Shown here: positions 1 to 9,111 of the stretch, piece by piece
How positions within the stretch are numbered: the stretch's first letter is position 1
How the letters are laid out: each line of letters starts with the position of its first letter
Assembly: GCF_021083305.1 (NCBI RefSeq)
Contig: NZ_JAJFAY010000002.1
Span: 310,001-374,000 of the forward strand
Reading direction: 5' to 3'
Origin: Haladaptatus sp. DYF46
Lineage (GTDB): Archaea; Halobacteriota; Halobacteria; Halobacteriales; Haladaptataceae
DNA length: 64,000 bases
Program-made: the position numbers and the translations under genes
The notes under the pieces: generated by a model
What the model saw: only the letters and a program-made list of their open reading frames with translations
Databases searched by the model: none
What the model was told of the DNA's origin: nothing

Positions 1-243
1 TCGGGATTCGTGCGTTTCTCCCTCGGAGTCGCCCGGAAACGCGCGGTTCAAATCCTCGTCGATGAACCGAACGTTCTCCGCGATGGCCTCCTCGTTGGCG
101 ATGGCGAATCGAACCGGACGGGAAAAAGTCGGATTCTCCGCCAGCACGCGCTCGATGGCCGTTTTGCCACAGCGTTCGTTTCCGTGCAGGCAGGCGACGA
201 CGGCGAGGTCTGGCGTTCCATCGCCGTGGGTCTGAACGCGCAT
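1..243 (-). CDS. Aspartoacylase / succinylglutamate desuccinylase-like protein (N-terminal part)
   Basis: Only the first 81 residues are in the window; the gene runs off the left edge. The start is the ATG whose complement ends at 243, and an in-frame stop lies three codons upstream, so no longer start is possible. The translation has ACLHGNERCGK near residue 20, which is the HGNE zinc-binding motif of the AstE/AspA (M14-like) family, followed by an IDEDLNRAFPG segment also typical of that family. These enzymes remove acyl groups from N-acyl amino acids. The substrate cannot be told from this fragment. Confidence 0.75.
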   Translation of the reverse strand, partial: MRVQTHGDGTPDLAVVACLHGNERCGKTAIERVLAENPTFSRPVRFAIANEEAIAENVRFIDEDLNRAFPGDSEGETHESR

Positions 244-315
244 CGATGGTCATGGCACACACCCGCATGACTTGAGACTGTGGATTTCCGACGTGATTGT
301 TTGTTATCCGACACG

Positions 316-585
316 TCACCGTTCCTTCTTCCCCTCGTGTTCCGTGTCGTGGGTCCGTAGCCGGACTTCCCTGTCCGTAATGCCGTGGATGGCGCTGTGC
401 GGAAGCGGGTAGATGTCCTTCGCGTCGTCCTTCCACCCGAGGAGCATCCTGTACTCGTCGAGGAGGCTGGGGTGCGGGTCCACGTAGGCGACCCCGTTCC
501 GGACGTCGGTCACGATGCCGACCTTCTGATCGTCCACGTTGAACACCGGTTTGTCCACGTCCTCCGGCTTCGGTGATTTGCGCAT
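316..585 (-). CDS. Small PRC-barrel-like hypothetical protein
   Basis: An 89-residue soluble protein. The middle (roughly residues 13-75) has the pattern of a short beta-barrel: a VFNVDDQKVGIVTDV strand pair, then AYVDPHP, then a final IHGITDREVRLRT strand, which resembles PRC-barrel or DUF2171-type folds seen in many small haloarchaeal proteins. The C-terminal tail is charged. No catalytic residues are evident. It lies alone between the aspartoacylase-like gene and the DJ-1 gene on the same strand. The function is unknown; the fold assignment is an inference from strand pattern only. Confidence 0.7.
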   Translation of the reverse strand: MRKSPKPEDVDKPVFNVDDQKVGIVTDVRNGVAYVDPHPSLLDEYRMLLGWKDDAKDIYPLPHSAIHGITDREVRLRTHDTEHEGKKER

Positions 586-641
586 AGTGTCCGTTCGACT
601 GTCATCACTATCAGGTTATCCGCCGAAGTGCGCGTCCGCGT

Positions 642-1250
642 TCACGTACCGTCGTCCGTGTAAACGTCGTCGCTGGGGTCGTACTCCATCTCCTCGGCGA
701 CCGTGCGGGCGATTTCCGCTCCGAACTCGCGCTCGACGACGTGAAACGCGAGGTCGATTCCGGACGTAACTCCCCCGGCGGTCAGGATATCGCCGTCGTC
801 CACGACACGAGCGTCCACGACCCGTGCCGCCGAATCACGGAGGTCGGGGAGGGCACCGGCGTGCGTAACGGCAGGCCGTCCGTCGAGCAGTCCGGCATGG
901 GAAAGTAGCATTCCGCCGGTGCAGACCGCCGCGACCGTCGTTCCTCGGTCGTAAAGGGCGGCCAGTGCGTCCGGGATGTCTCCCCGTTCCGCTTCCGCCC
1001 GCGCTCCCGCCTCGCTCCTATCATTCCATCCGCCGCCCGGCACGACGACGAGGTCGGGCGAGCGCTCGTCCAGCGTCGCGTCGGGTTCGACGCGGAGACC
1101 GTGGCTCGCGGTGATTCGCTCCGTTTCCGCGAGCGTGCAGAGCGAAACCGCGAGGTCCGCGCCGGCGTCGCCCGCGTTCTCGAACACTTCGTACGGGCCG
1201 ATGGCGTCCAACTCGTCGAATCCCTCGAAGAGGACGATTGCGATTTCCAT
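642..1250 (-). CDS. DJ-1/PfpI family protein
   Basis: A 202-residue cytoplasmic protein of the DJ-1/PfpI class I glutamine-amidotransferase-like fold. It begins [15 protein letters not shown], typical of the isonitrile hydratase / ThiJ subgroup, and has the nucleophile elbow [10 protein letters not shown] with the conserved Cys, followed by a THAGALPDL segment. The ATG at 1250 was chosen over an upstream in-frame start because the family begins with this strand and the upstream codons read as noise. Members act as chaperones, glyoxalase-like enzymes or hydratases; which one cannot be decided here. It is divergent from thrS. Confidence 0.85.
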   Translation of the reverse strand: MEIAIVLFEGFDELDAIGPYEVFENAGDAGADLAVSLCTLAETERITASHGLRVEPDATLDERSPDLVVVPGGGWNDRSEAGARAEAERGDIPDALAALYDRGTTVAAVCTGGMLLSHAGLLDGRPAVTHAGALPDLRDSAARVVDARVVDDGDILTAGGVTSGIDLAFHVVEREFGAEIARTVAEEMEYDPSDDVYTDDGT

Positions 1251-1379
1251 TTCCAACCGTCGATAGCGTTTTTCGAGGTAGTAAACCCGCCGGTGGAGCG
1301 GATATCGAACTTCCCGTCCATCGCCGTTCCTCACGCCGTCTCAACACACTTATCTGGCGCGTGGCGCGTACCCAACCGC

Positions 1380-3302
1380 ATGAGCGATATCGTTGTCACG
1401 CTCCCGGACGGCGCCGAACTCGACATGGAGGAAGGCGCGACCGTGGAGGACGTGGCGTACGAAATCGGCCCGGGACTAGGCACGGACACGGTGGCAGGTG
1501 TCGTGGACGGCGAACTCGTGGACAAGGCGACGCCGCTGTCGGCGGACTGCCGACTCGTCATCGTCACCGACCAGAGCGACGAGTACCTGAGCGTCCTCCG
1601 TCACTCCGCGGCCCACGTCTTCGCGCAGGCGCTGAAGCGACTTCACCCCGAAGCGAAACTCACCATCGGCCCGTGGACCGACGAGGGCTTTTACTACGAC
1701 ATCGCGGGCGTCGAACTGGACAGCGACGACCTCGCCGATATCGAGGCGGAAGCACACGACATCATCGAGGAGGACCTCGACATCGAGCGCACCGAGAAGT
1801 CGCGCGAGGAGGCCTTCGACTTCTACGAGGGCAACGAGTACAAACAGGACATCCTCGACACCGAGGCGGCCGACGAGGACACGATTTCCTTCTACGAACA
1901 GGGCGAGTTCGCGGACCTGTGTAAGGGTCCGCACGTCGCCTCGACCGGCGAAATCGGCGGGTTCACGCTGCTCGAAACCTCGGCGGCCTACTGGCGCGGC
2001 GACGAGGAGAACGACACGCTGACCCGCGTGTACGGGACGGCGTTCCCGACCGAGAAGGGCCTCGAACAGTACCTCGAACGCGTCGAGGAGGCCGAGGAGC
2101 GCGACCATCGCAAACTCGGCAGGGAACTGGACCTGTTCTCCATCGACGAGACGACGGGGCCGGGCCTGCCGCTCTATCACCCCAACGGGAAGACCATCCT
2201 GCGCGAACTGTCGGACTACGCTGGCGAACTCAACCGCGGTGCGGGCTACGACGAGGTGGAGACCCCCCACCTGTTCCGCACGGAACTCTGGAAGAAGTCG
2301 GGCCACTACGACAACTACGTGGACGACATGTTCCTCCTCGACGTGAACGACGAGGAATATGGATTAAAACCGATGAACTGCCCCGGCCACGCGACCATCT
2401 TCGACCAGCACAGTTGGAGTTACCGCGACCTGCCGATTCGCTACTTCGAGAACGGCAAGGTGTATCGCAAGGAACAGCGCGGCGAACTCTCCGGCCTCTC
2501 GCGCGTCTGGTCGTTCACCATCGACGACGGCCACCTGTTCGTCCGCCCCGACCAGATCGAGCGCGAGATTCGGCAGGTCATGGACCTCATCTTCGAGGTC
2601 ATCGAGACGTTCGATTTGGACGTGGAAGTCGCGCTCGCCACCCGCCCCGAGAAGTCCGTCGGCAGCGACGAGTTGTGGGAGCACGCCGAAGAGCAACTCC
2701 GTTCCGTCCTCGAATCCAGCGGCATGGACTACGACATCGAGGCGGGCGACGGCGCGTTCTACGGCCCGAAGATCGACTTCGGCTTCGAGGACGCCCTTGG
2801 TAGGGTTTGGGACGGCCCGACGGTCCAACTCGACTTCAACATGCCCGAGCGCTTCGACCTGACCTACGTCACCGAGGACAACGAGGAGGAGCGCCCGGTC
2901 ATGATTCACCGCGCGCTGTACGGTAGCTACGAGCGCTTTTTCATGGTTCTCATCGAGCACTTCGACGGCAAGTTCCCGCTCTGGCTCTCGCCCGAACAGG
3001 TCCGCATCCTGCCCGTCAGCGACGATAACCTCGGCTACGCCCACCGCGTCGCGAACGAACTCGACGACTTCCGCGTCGAAGTCGAGGACCGCTCGTGGAC
3101 CGTCGGCCGCAAGATTCAGCAGGCCCACGACGATCGTATCCCGTACATGATCGTCGTCGGCGGCGACGAGGAGGAGGCGGGGACGATTTCGGTCCGCGAC
3201 CGTCTGGAGCGCGAGGAGAAGGACGTCTCGCTTTCGGAGTTCCGCAAACACCTGGAAGCGGAGCGCGACGAGAAGAGTACGGAACTCGGGTTCCTCGACT
3301 GA
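1380..3302 (+). CDS. thrS: Threonine--tRNA ligase
   Basis: A 640-residue class II aminoacyl-tRNA synthetase that charges tRNA-Thr. Domains in order: N-terminal TGS domain (about 1-60), the second additional domain with the editing motif HSAAH and the CKGPH segment (about 65-230), the class II catalytic core with [17 protein letters not shown] and MIHRALYGS carrying the Cys-His-His zinc/substrate ligands, and a C-terminal anticodon-binding domain ending in GFLD. Length is normal for the full bacterial-type enzyme found in haloarchaea. The ATG at 1380 fits the family start; the open frame extends further upstream but overlaps the divergent DJ-1 gene. A T-rich stretch follows the stop. Confidence 0.97.
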   Translation: MSDIVVTLPDGAELDMEEGATVEDVAYEIGPGLGTDTVAGVVDGELVDKATPLSADCRLVIVTDQSDEYLSVLRHSAAHVFAQALKRLHPEAKLTIGPWTDEGFYYDIAGVELDSDDLADIEAEAHDIIEEDLDIERTEKSREEAFDFYEGNEYKQDILDTEAADEDTISFYEQGEFADLCKGPHVASTGEIGGFTLLETSAAYWRGDEENDTLTRVYGTAFPTEKGLEQYLERVEEAEERDHRKLGRELDLFSIDETTGPGLPLYHPNGKTILRELSDYAGELNRGAGYDEVETPHLFRTELWKKSGHYDNYVDDMFLLDVNDEEYGLKPMNCPGHATIFDQHSWSYRDLPIRYFENGKVYRKEQRGELSGLSRVWSFTIDDGHLFVRPDQIEREIRQVMDLIFEVIETFDLDVEVALATRPEKSVGSDELWEHAEEQLRSVLESSGMDYDIEAGDGAFYGPKIDFGFEDALGRVWDGPTVQLDFNMPERFDLTYVTEDNEEERPVMIHRALYGSYERFFMVLIEHFDGKFPLWLSPEQVRILPVSDDNLGYAHRVANELDDFRVEVEDRSWTVGRKIQQAHDDRIPYMIVVGGDEEEAGTISVRDRLEREEKDVSLSEFRKHLEAERDEKSTELGFLD

Positions 3303-3315
3303 GGCGACTCGTCCA

Positions 3316-3338
3316 CTGTTTTTGCCGCTTTTGCTGAC
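3316..3338 (+). terminator. T-rich terminator after thrS
   Basis: Two T-runs (TTTTT then TTTT) occur 15-35 bases after the thrS stop, the usual form of an archaeal oligo-T terminator. A recognisable copy of this stretch also follows the thrS relic near 5431-5450. Confidence 0.45.
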
Positions 3339-3463
3339 GGCTCGGTTGATGGCAGGGTTCATCGGTATTGGTTCATAGCGGGCGATATCGGTCGTGTCGC
3401 TTGCTCGTTTTCGGGTTACGTACAGACCGCAAATCCTTCATAGTCTCAACATGAAATTTAGGT

Positions 3464-3871
3464 ATGGGAACTGCCGAGCGAGGATTGGTCTCGTGGGTAT
3501 CAGCGACCGTTGATTTCCTTCTGGCAGCGTGTGGGTTCACAATCGTGTTGTATCCGATGGTCTCGCTTGGGAACGCGGTTCTCGGGTCGCCAGCTTCGGC
3601 CTCAACAGTCAACTTGGTTATCGGTGTGCTGGCGGTCGGTGGAGCCTATCCCGTGGTTGCAGGGGATTGGTCACTCGGACAACTCGGTGAGTACGTGTTC
3701 GTCCTTACTGCCTCGGCATTCGGGTGGGGGCTCCTCGGGATGGCGGTGATACTCGTATCAGGACGTACGTTCGCCGGGAGTAACCCGATTCCGCAAGCAA
3801 CGGTTTGGGCCGCGGCCTCTCTGACTGCCTATATCGTCGTGTACCGAACCCAACTGACGATTTTTAGCTAA
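3464..3871 (+). CDS. Small membrane protein of unknown function
   Basis: A 135-residue hydrophobic protein with about four membrane segments (approximately residues 15-40, 48-66, 76-98 and 110-128) and short loops. No conserved motif that I recognise. The ATG at 3464 directly follows a purine-rich stretch. It stands alone downstream of thrS on the same strand, with about 160 bases between them. Its A+T content is a little higher than that of thrS. Function unknown. Confidence 0.65.
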   Translation: MGTAERGLVSWVSATVDFLLAACGFTIVLYPMVSLGNAVLGSPASASTVNLVIGVLAVGGAYPVVAGDWSLGQLGEYVFVLTASAFGWGLLGMAVILVSGRTFAGSNPIPQATVWAAASLTAYIVVYRTQLTIFS

Positions 3872-4118
3872 CTCCAATTTCATAATTCGGTCTCACGACC
3901 AGTCGAGCGACACCGATAACGGCACACACACGTACCGAATGGCCGTGTCATCGTCGACTGGCCGGAACAAACGATGAATACGTGATGACCACATCCTCTC
4001 GATTAACGCGCTCCATCTGACAGCGTCTCGTCGGATCTATTCGAAGCGTGCCGGAGGAGGGGGCGTATTCAGCAACCGCTCCCGGGAAAAGCCGCAATGC
4101 GAAATTCCGGTGTTCCGG

Positions 4119-5183
4119 TCAGAACTCGTCGATAACGGGAATACCGACGGTTTCGAAGTCCGTCATCGCGTCGAGTTTGTCCGAGGTTTCCGCGAGAGAC
4201 ACGGTCTCGGAGACCATCATCGCTGGATCGAGTTTCCCGTATTCGATCATCCGGAAAATTTCGTCGTAGCGGGGCCGGGGGAGGCCGATCGCGCCGATGA
4301 ACTGGAGTTCCTGGGCGACGATTAAATCCGTCGGGAGCGGGACCTCGCCGCCCTCGTCACTGGACGTCAAGCCGATCTGGATATGTTGGCCGCGTTTCCG
4401 AAGGCTACGGACCGAGTTGCCACACGTCTCGGCGATGCCGAGGGCATCCACGGAGACGTCGGCGCCACCATCGGTGATCGCTGCCACCTCCTTGGGCACG
4501 TCGGCGACCGCTCCCGCGTTGATGGTTTCGACGGCCCCAACGTCGGTTGCGAAGTCCAGTTTCTCGTCGAACAGGTCGACGGCGATGACGTTCGCGCCGA
4601 TGGCGTCGGCGATGTGGACGGCCGAGAGGCCGATGCCACCGCAACCGTGGACCGCGAGCCAGTCGCCGGCGGTGACGTCCGCCTGGTGGACGAGCGCGTG
4701 GAACGACGTCATGAATCGACAGCCCAGTCCGGACATCTCGACCGGTGAGACGCTATCCGGGAGGGGGACGACGTTGAAGTCGGCCCACGGGACGTGAAAC
4801 CGTTCGGCGAACGCACCCTTCGATTCCGGGGCGAGCCCCAGCGGAATGCGGTTGTCACAGAGATTGGAGTGTCCGTTCCGACAGGACGGACACGTCCCGT
4901 CGCCGAGGCTGAACGGGACGGCGACGTGGTCGCCTTCACGAACGTGTTCGACTTCGTCGCCGACTTCGACGACGACGCCGGCGGGTTCGTGCCCGAAGAC
5001 GTGGCCGTCCTCGAACCCCCTGGACTCCCAGAGCGGATCTCCCTGCCACGCGTGCCAGTCGCTCCGGCAAATCCCACACGCATCTGTCTCGACCACGACA
5101 CCCGTGGGGTCCGGTTCCGGTTCGTCGATCTCCCTGATCTCCAGCGGTTCCCCCTGACCGGTAAACACTGCGGCGCGTACCAT
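4119..5183 (-). CDS. Zinc-dependent medium-chain alcohol dehydrogenase
   Basis: A 354-residue medium-chain dehydrogenase/reductase. The catalytic zinc site is visible as DACGICRSDWH (Cys near residue 37) and GHEPAGVV; the structural-zinc loop TCPSCRNGHSNLC has three of the usual four cysteines. The Rossmann domain carries GCGGIGLSAVHIA for NAD(P). Likely oxidises an alcohol or polyol with NAD(P)+. It is a single gene, transcribed leftward, with no partner nearby to indicate the substrate. The start ATG at 5183 gives the standard N-terminus VRAAVFTGQGEPLEI. Confidence 0.92.
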   Translation of the reverse strand: MVRAAVFTGQGEPLEIREIDEPEPDPTGVVVETDACGICRSDWHAWQGDPLWESRGFEDGHVFGHEPAGVVVEVGDEVEHVREGDHVAVPFSLGDGTCPSCRNGHSNLCDNRIPLGLAPESKGAFAERFHVPWADFNVVPLPDSVSPVEMSGLGCRFMTSFHALVHQADVTAGDWLAVHGCGGIGLSAVHIADAIGANVIAVDLFDEKLDFATDVGAVETINAGAVADVPKEVAAITDGGADVSVDALGIAETCGNSVRSLRKRGQHIQIGLTSSDEGGEVPLPTDLIVAQELQFIGAIGLPRPRYDEIFRMIEYGKLDPAMMVSETVSLAETSDKLDAMTDFETVGIPVIDEF

Positions 5184-5304
5184 GCCATGTCAGTTGTTGG
5201 CACAAACCATAATTATACGGGCTCAAGGATACAGAATCCATTCTCCTTGAGCACGCGAGAGTCAGTTACGTGCTCGATACGTCCTTTGCGTTCATCACCC
5301 TCGT

Positions 5305-5421
5305 GACGACCGCGTGCCGTGCGTGATACTCGGCGACGAAGAGGAAGCGGTGGGCACGATTTCGGTCCGCGACCGTCTGGAGCGCGACGAGAAGAGTACG
5401 GAACTCGGGTTCTTGGACTGA
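5305..5421 (+). pseudogene. Relic of a second thrS 3' end
   Basis: The 38 codons before the stop at 5419-5421 translate to a diverged copy of the ThrS C-terminus: [23 protein letters not shown] and then [11 protein letters not shown] followed by TGA. Relative to the intact gene, 19 residues between the two ERE/ERD segments are missing, and the breakpoint sits in a short direct repeat (GAGCGCGA) present twice in intact thrS, so the loss looks like slippage between those repeats. Homology continues past the stop into the T-rich terminator. No start codon or upstream thrS body is present, so it cannot make a synthetase. Confidence 0.8.
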
Positions 5422-5588
5422 GGGCCGTCTACGGTTTTTCTGATTTTGCTGCAATACTTGGTTACGGTCGGATTTTATCGGTACTGCCGAATAGAGGGAA
5501 CGTATCTATTATTCCCCTACGGACTATCGGATTCGTGATCAGTAGCCACCGATAAATACATATTTATTTGTCATCATTTGTCGAGTAG

Positions 5589-5855
5589 ATGAAATCAACA
5601 CGGTTCGTGACCATTTGTTTCGTATATAGTGGAACAATATTACTGGCACAGGGCGCTTTCCTTTTCGAGTCTCCGATCGCCATCATTACACAAATTGGCG
5701 TTGGCCTCTCCATCTTGGGAACCGGACTCCTTCGATTGTACAAGCCCGAAGAATACGAGCGAAAGCCGACGGAGTACGGGCCATTAGCTTATGCAATGGC
5801 GACCCTCGCTCTCGTATTAACTGCGCTATTTCTCGCCCAAGTAGTCGTTTTCTAA
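5589..5855 (+). CDS. Small three-helix membrane protein
   Basis: An 88-residue protein with three predicted membrane segments (about residues 5-25, 30-49 and 66-87) and a charged loop around residues 50-62 (RLYKPEEYERKPTEYG). No motif recognised. The region upstream is A+T-rich and contains a TATA-like stretch (TAAATACATATTTATT) about 20-35 bases before the ATG. The base composition is more A+T-rich than its neighbours. It lies just after the thrS relic. Function unknown. Confidence 0.6.
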   Translation: MKSTRFVTICFVYSGTILLAQGAFLFESPIAIITQIGVGLSILGTGLLRLYKPEEYERKPTEYGPLAYAMATLALVLTALFLAQVVVF

Positions 5856-5946
5856 ACGGAAGCGCCCACTGTTAGACCTACGCTCTGTAGCTAGCACGTC
5901 ACCGTTGACGAATATCGAAGAAAGTACCGACCTCGTTCGTGCTTCT

Positions 5947-6987
5947 CTAGTCCAACTCGTCGCTCCGCTTCGTCTCCCGAAGGATGAACGGGCCGATCGA
6001 AAGCGTGCGCTTCGCCACCGTCGCAATTCGCAGGATATACGCCAGCAGGATGATGAACGGGACGATTGCAATCGTAGAAGCCAAACTCACCGTCAGCACG
6101 TCGTTGCTGATGCCGACGGTGGCCCCCGGAACCGCCTTCGCGTCGAAGTAGATTATCATCGCGATGGTGACGACGAGCGCCGGAACCGCCGTGTACAGCA
6201 TGGCCCGCGAGAGGTTGACGAACTCCCACTGGAAGTAGAGCGTCTTGAAGTGCTCGCGTGACGGACCGAAGAAGGACAGCGATTCGATGATGTCGTCGAA
6301 CGCTTCGTCCACCTCGTCGGTGAGGGCGTCGGCGTGTTCGTTGCGGATCTTCCGCGCGAGGAAGATTTTCCACGAGTAGTTGAAGTTGAGAATGGCAGAA
6401 AGCACGTCGAACGTCCCGAACTGCGTGTCTTCGAGCGAGTTGCTCACTTCGTCGGCATTCTCGGAGAGGCCATCGACGTAGCTTCGAATCTCGTCCTTCA
6501 GTTCCTCGTCCCGACTGGTGTCCACCGCGTCCGCGAGCGCGTTCGCCCGCGACCTGGTCTCGTCGAGGAGCGCCTGCATGAACGATGCGGGTTCCGGCGG
6601 TGCGGTCGGAACGTCGAGCGCGTCCTCGATTTCCCGCCGAAAGTTCATCGCGCCCTCCATCCGACTTCGCTGGTCGCCGACGGGGCCGAGTTCCTGCGAG
6701 AGGACGAGTTGATTGAGCGTCACGACGAGCGTCACGCCCGTGATGATCGCGCCGACGAAGCCCTGAAACAGCGTATCAACTGCGTCGTCGCTCGGCCCGA
6801 TATACTGTTGCAGCGGCGACGGGTCGAGAACGCCGAGAACGAGCAACGACACGAAAATGGCGAGCAGGATACCCCCCGCGACGAACCACCGGTTCGCTTC
6901 CATCAAAATCCACAACTTGAGCCGACTTTCGTTGGCTCGCTCGCGCATCGTATCTCCGGGTTGCGCGCTCCCCTCGGAATCACTCAT
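5947..6987 (-). CDS. Integral membrane protein of unknown function
   Basis: A 346-residue protein with two N-terminal membrane segments (about residues 35-55 and 75-95), a long hydrophilic alpha-helical region rich in Asp and Glu (about 105-255) and two further membrane segments near 265-285 and 300-325. The helical region is probably cytoplasmic or a coiled linker. I do not recognise the family. It follows the PspA-like gene on the same strand with about 140 bases between them, so a role at the membrane together with PspA is possible but unproven. Confidence 0.75.
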   Translation of the reverse strand: MSDSEGSAQPGDTMRERANESRLKLWILMEANRWFVAGGILLAIFVSLLVLGVLDPSPLQQYIGPSDDAVDTLFQGFVGAIITGVTLVVTLNQLVLSQELGPVGDQRSRMEGAMNFRREIEDALDVPTAPPEPASFMQALLDETRSRANALADAVDTSRDEELKDEIRSYVDGLSENADEVSNSLEDTQFGTFDVLSAILNFNYSWKIFLARKIRNEHADALTDEVDEAFDDIIESLSFFGPSREHFKTLYFQWEFVNLSRAMLYTAVPALVVTIAMIIYFDAKAVPGATVGISNDVLTVSLASTIAIVPFIILLAYILRIATVAKRTLSIGPFILRETKRSDELD

Positions 6988-7130
6988 ACGGGAACGAAGA
7001 GCAACTAGTGTGAAATAGGCACTTGCCGAACTCGGTCGTTCTTGCCGGAGGAAGGGACGATACGCTTCGTCGGCGGCGCTTACGAATCGGGCTCGTCGGA
7101 AAAGTAGCGAATCGATTTCGGAGGAGGTGG

Positions 7131-8003
7131 CTACGAGTTGTTCTCCTCGGTGGCTTGCTCGGTTTCCGTTTCGGTCTCGGTTTCGGTTCCCGTTTCCGTT
7201 TCAGCATCGTTTTCCGTCTCTTCGGTCGCGACTTCGGCTTCGAGGTCCGAAAGGTCGATATCGTCGTCATCTGACGACGATTCCGATTCATCCTCCGTTT
7301 CGCTTTCGACACCCATGTCGGCCTTCAGGGTTTCCAACTCGGAGTCCACCTCGCCCGAGGATCGCATCTCTTCGAGTTCGCGGTCGAGGCTGCTTTTGTC
7401 CGAAAGCGCGTCCTCGAACGCGCCGGTGTCCTGCAGTTCGTCCATCGCTTCCGCACGGGCTTCCATGTCCTGCGTCTTGTCCTCGGCGCGCTCGATGGCC
7501 ATCCCGACATCTTCCATCTCGTCGCCGACGCCGGTCATCGCCTCCGAAACGCGGCTGTTGGCCTCGGCGGCCTCGTAGCGTGCCTTCATGCTCTCCTTCT
7601 TCGTGCGGAACTCCTCGATGCGATTCTGGAGTTCGTCCTTCTTCTGAACGAGGTTGTCCTGCGTGTTCTGAAGCTGTGCGATCTGGCCCTCCAAATCCTC
7701 GATTTGGTTCATCTTCTGCTTTTTCTTTTCGAGGGCTTGCCGGGCCAAATCCTCGCGGTCCTGCTTGACCGCCTCGCGCGCCTGCTGGTTGTGCTTCTCG
7801 ACGTTCTCTTCGAGGCGGCGCTTCTGGATTTCGAGGCGTTTCTTCTGGGTCGTGAGGTCCGCGATGCCCTGCTTTACGTCCTGCAACTCGTCGCGCATCT
7901 GCTCGTAGGAGTAATCGAGCGTCTCGGTCGGGTCTTCTGCCCGATTGAGGACGGCGTTTATCTTCGAGCGGACGACGTACGACATGCGTGAGAGTACTCC
8001 CAT
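7131..8003 (-). CDS. PspA/IM30 (ESCRT-III-like) membrane-maintenance protein
   Basis: A 290-residue protein. Residues 1-215 are the PspA/IM30/Vipp1 fold: start MGVLSRMSYVVRSKINAVLNRAEDP, the conserved ETLDYSYEQM segment, and long charged coiled coils. The rest is a low-complexity acidic tail with TETETET repeats (about 245-285), common in haloarchaeal versions. Family members form rods or rings on stressed membranes and protect the proton gradient. The tail is the only odd part; it is Asp/Glu/Thr-rich and probably disordered. Confidence 0.92.
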   Translation of the reverse strand: MGVLSRMSYVVRSKINAVLNRAEDPTETLDYSYEQMRDELQDVKQGIADLTTQKKRLEIQKRRLEENVEKHNQQAREAVKQDREDLARQALEKKKQKMNQIEDLEGQIAQLQNTQDNLVQKKDELQNRIEEFRTKKESMKARYEAAEANSRVSEAMTGVGDEMEDVGMAIERAEDKTQDMEARAEAMDELQDTGAFEDALSDKSSLDRELEEMRSSGEVDSELETLKADMGVESETEDESESSSDDDDIDLSDLEAEVATEETENDAETETGTETETETETEQATEENNS

Positions 8004-8057
8004 ACTCCTATATTCAGAACCCGACCCTTAAAATCCTCACCAAGCTAACACGCCCGC

Positions 8058-8654
8058 ATGGCGTTGAAGGAAGTCGTCGTTCCCGGCGTTCGTGACGTCC
8101 GTGCATCGTTGGACGAACCCGAAGACGGGTCAGAAACCATCGTTATCGCCTGTCCGCCCCATCCGCAGTTCAACGGCAACCGAAACGACAATCGACTCGT
8201 CGCGCTTTCGGACTACCTCGGGGAGCGCGGCGCGGCCTGTCTGCGCTTCGATTACGGCGATTGGGACGAGGGCTACGGCGAGCGCGAGGACGCGCGCAAC
8301 GCCCTCCGCTGGGCGCGCGAACGCTACGATTCCGTGGGCATCTTCGGTTTCAGTTTCGGCGGCGCGATAGCGACGCTCGCGGGCGTGGACGAGGACGCGG
8401 CCGCCATCGCGCTGCTCGCGCCCGCCTCTCGACTCGCGGAAGACTTGGACGCCGTCGCCGCGCTGGACGAGGTGGACGTTCCGTTGAAGGTCCTCTACGG
8501 AACGCGCGACGACGTCGCGGAGTGGAAACCGCTGGTGGAGCGCGCGCGGGAACTGGGCTTCGAAACCGAGGAGTTCAGCGCGGACCACTTCTTCGTCGGG
8601 CAGGAACAGAAGGTGGCGGGGCGGTTGGGGGAGTTTCTGGTCGAATCGCTTTGA
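8058..8654 (+). CDS. Alpha/beta hydrolase (dienelactone hydrolase-like)
   Basis: A 198-residue alpha/beta hydrolase. The oxyanion-hole strand is IACPPHPQFNGN, the nucleophile elbow is GFSFGG with the catalytic Ser, an acid follows LYGTRDD, and the His is in SADHFF near residue 173. The short size and the PPHPQFNG segment match the dienelactone-hydrolase-like group of small archaeal/bacterial hydrolases. Substrate unknown. It is divergent from the PspA-like gene with about 55 bases between the two starts. Confidence 0.85.
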   Translation: MALKEVVVPGVRDVRASLDEPEDGSETIVIACPPHPQFNGNRNDNRLVALSDYLGERGAACLRFDYGDWDEGYGEREDARNALRWARERYDSVGIFGFSFGGAIATLAGVDEDAAAIALLAPASRLAEDLDAVAALDEVDVPLKVLYGTRDDVAEWKPLVERARELGFETEEFSADHFFVGQEQKVAGRLGEFLVESL

Positions 8655-9111
8655 AAAGCGGTAGGTATGAGGGTTTGCGAGAGTCATCTTCGACAGGGGC
8701 GAGGGGAGCGAGATGATTCAGCCCTCGAAAACCTCCGCTCATGATGTGCTGGTTGTGAAGTCTCTATGACAACGACTACAGACGTCACACAACCGCACCG
8801 CCACTGCACCGCACCACGAACCTCCCCAACCGATTCGCTTCGTTCGTCCCTCACTCCGCTCATCCCTCGCATGATAGCCAGCAGGCCCTCGGACCTGCTG
8901 GCGCACGCGCCGGGATGGATGGCTAATTTCGCGCATTCTGACTTCCCACCGTGCCGCGCGCTGATGGGGAATTTCACCGTCGTCTCCACTTCCGTTTTCC
9001 CGAACTCGAATTCATCTCAGGGTCGAACTCCGAAGTATCCAACATATGCCACATCCTGTCGAACGACGACGCCTCCGAAATGGTTTTGAAGAACGGTTGC
9101 GGAAAGTCAGT
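8655..9111. other. Intergenic region upstream of pyrG holding repeat copy A
   Basis: No convincing gene. Most of it is occupied by copy A of the dispersed element described below (about 8770-8960). The rest is the pyrG promoter region; open frames across it are short and lack any family signature. Confidence 0.7.
8770..8960 (+). repeat. Dispersed noncoding element, copy A
   Basis: Shares ACAGACGTCAC, a CCGCACCGCC-rich stretch, CCTCCCCAACC and CTCATCCCTCGCA with copies near 12690 and 58870. The core is followed by a 9-bp perfect hairpin, GCCAGCAGG (8877-8885) pairing with CCTGCTGGC (8894-8902). Confidence 0.7.

Noticed and set aside
2364..3362. Long antisense open frame across thrS
   Set aside because: It is a high-G+C shadow frame; the opposite strand codes for an intact ThrS with all motifs.
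7131..7230. TETETE repeat as a separate repeat element
   Set aside because: It is the coding sequence of the acidic C-terminal tail of the PspA-like protein.
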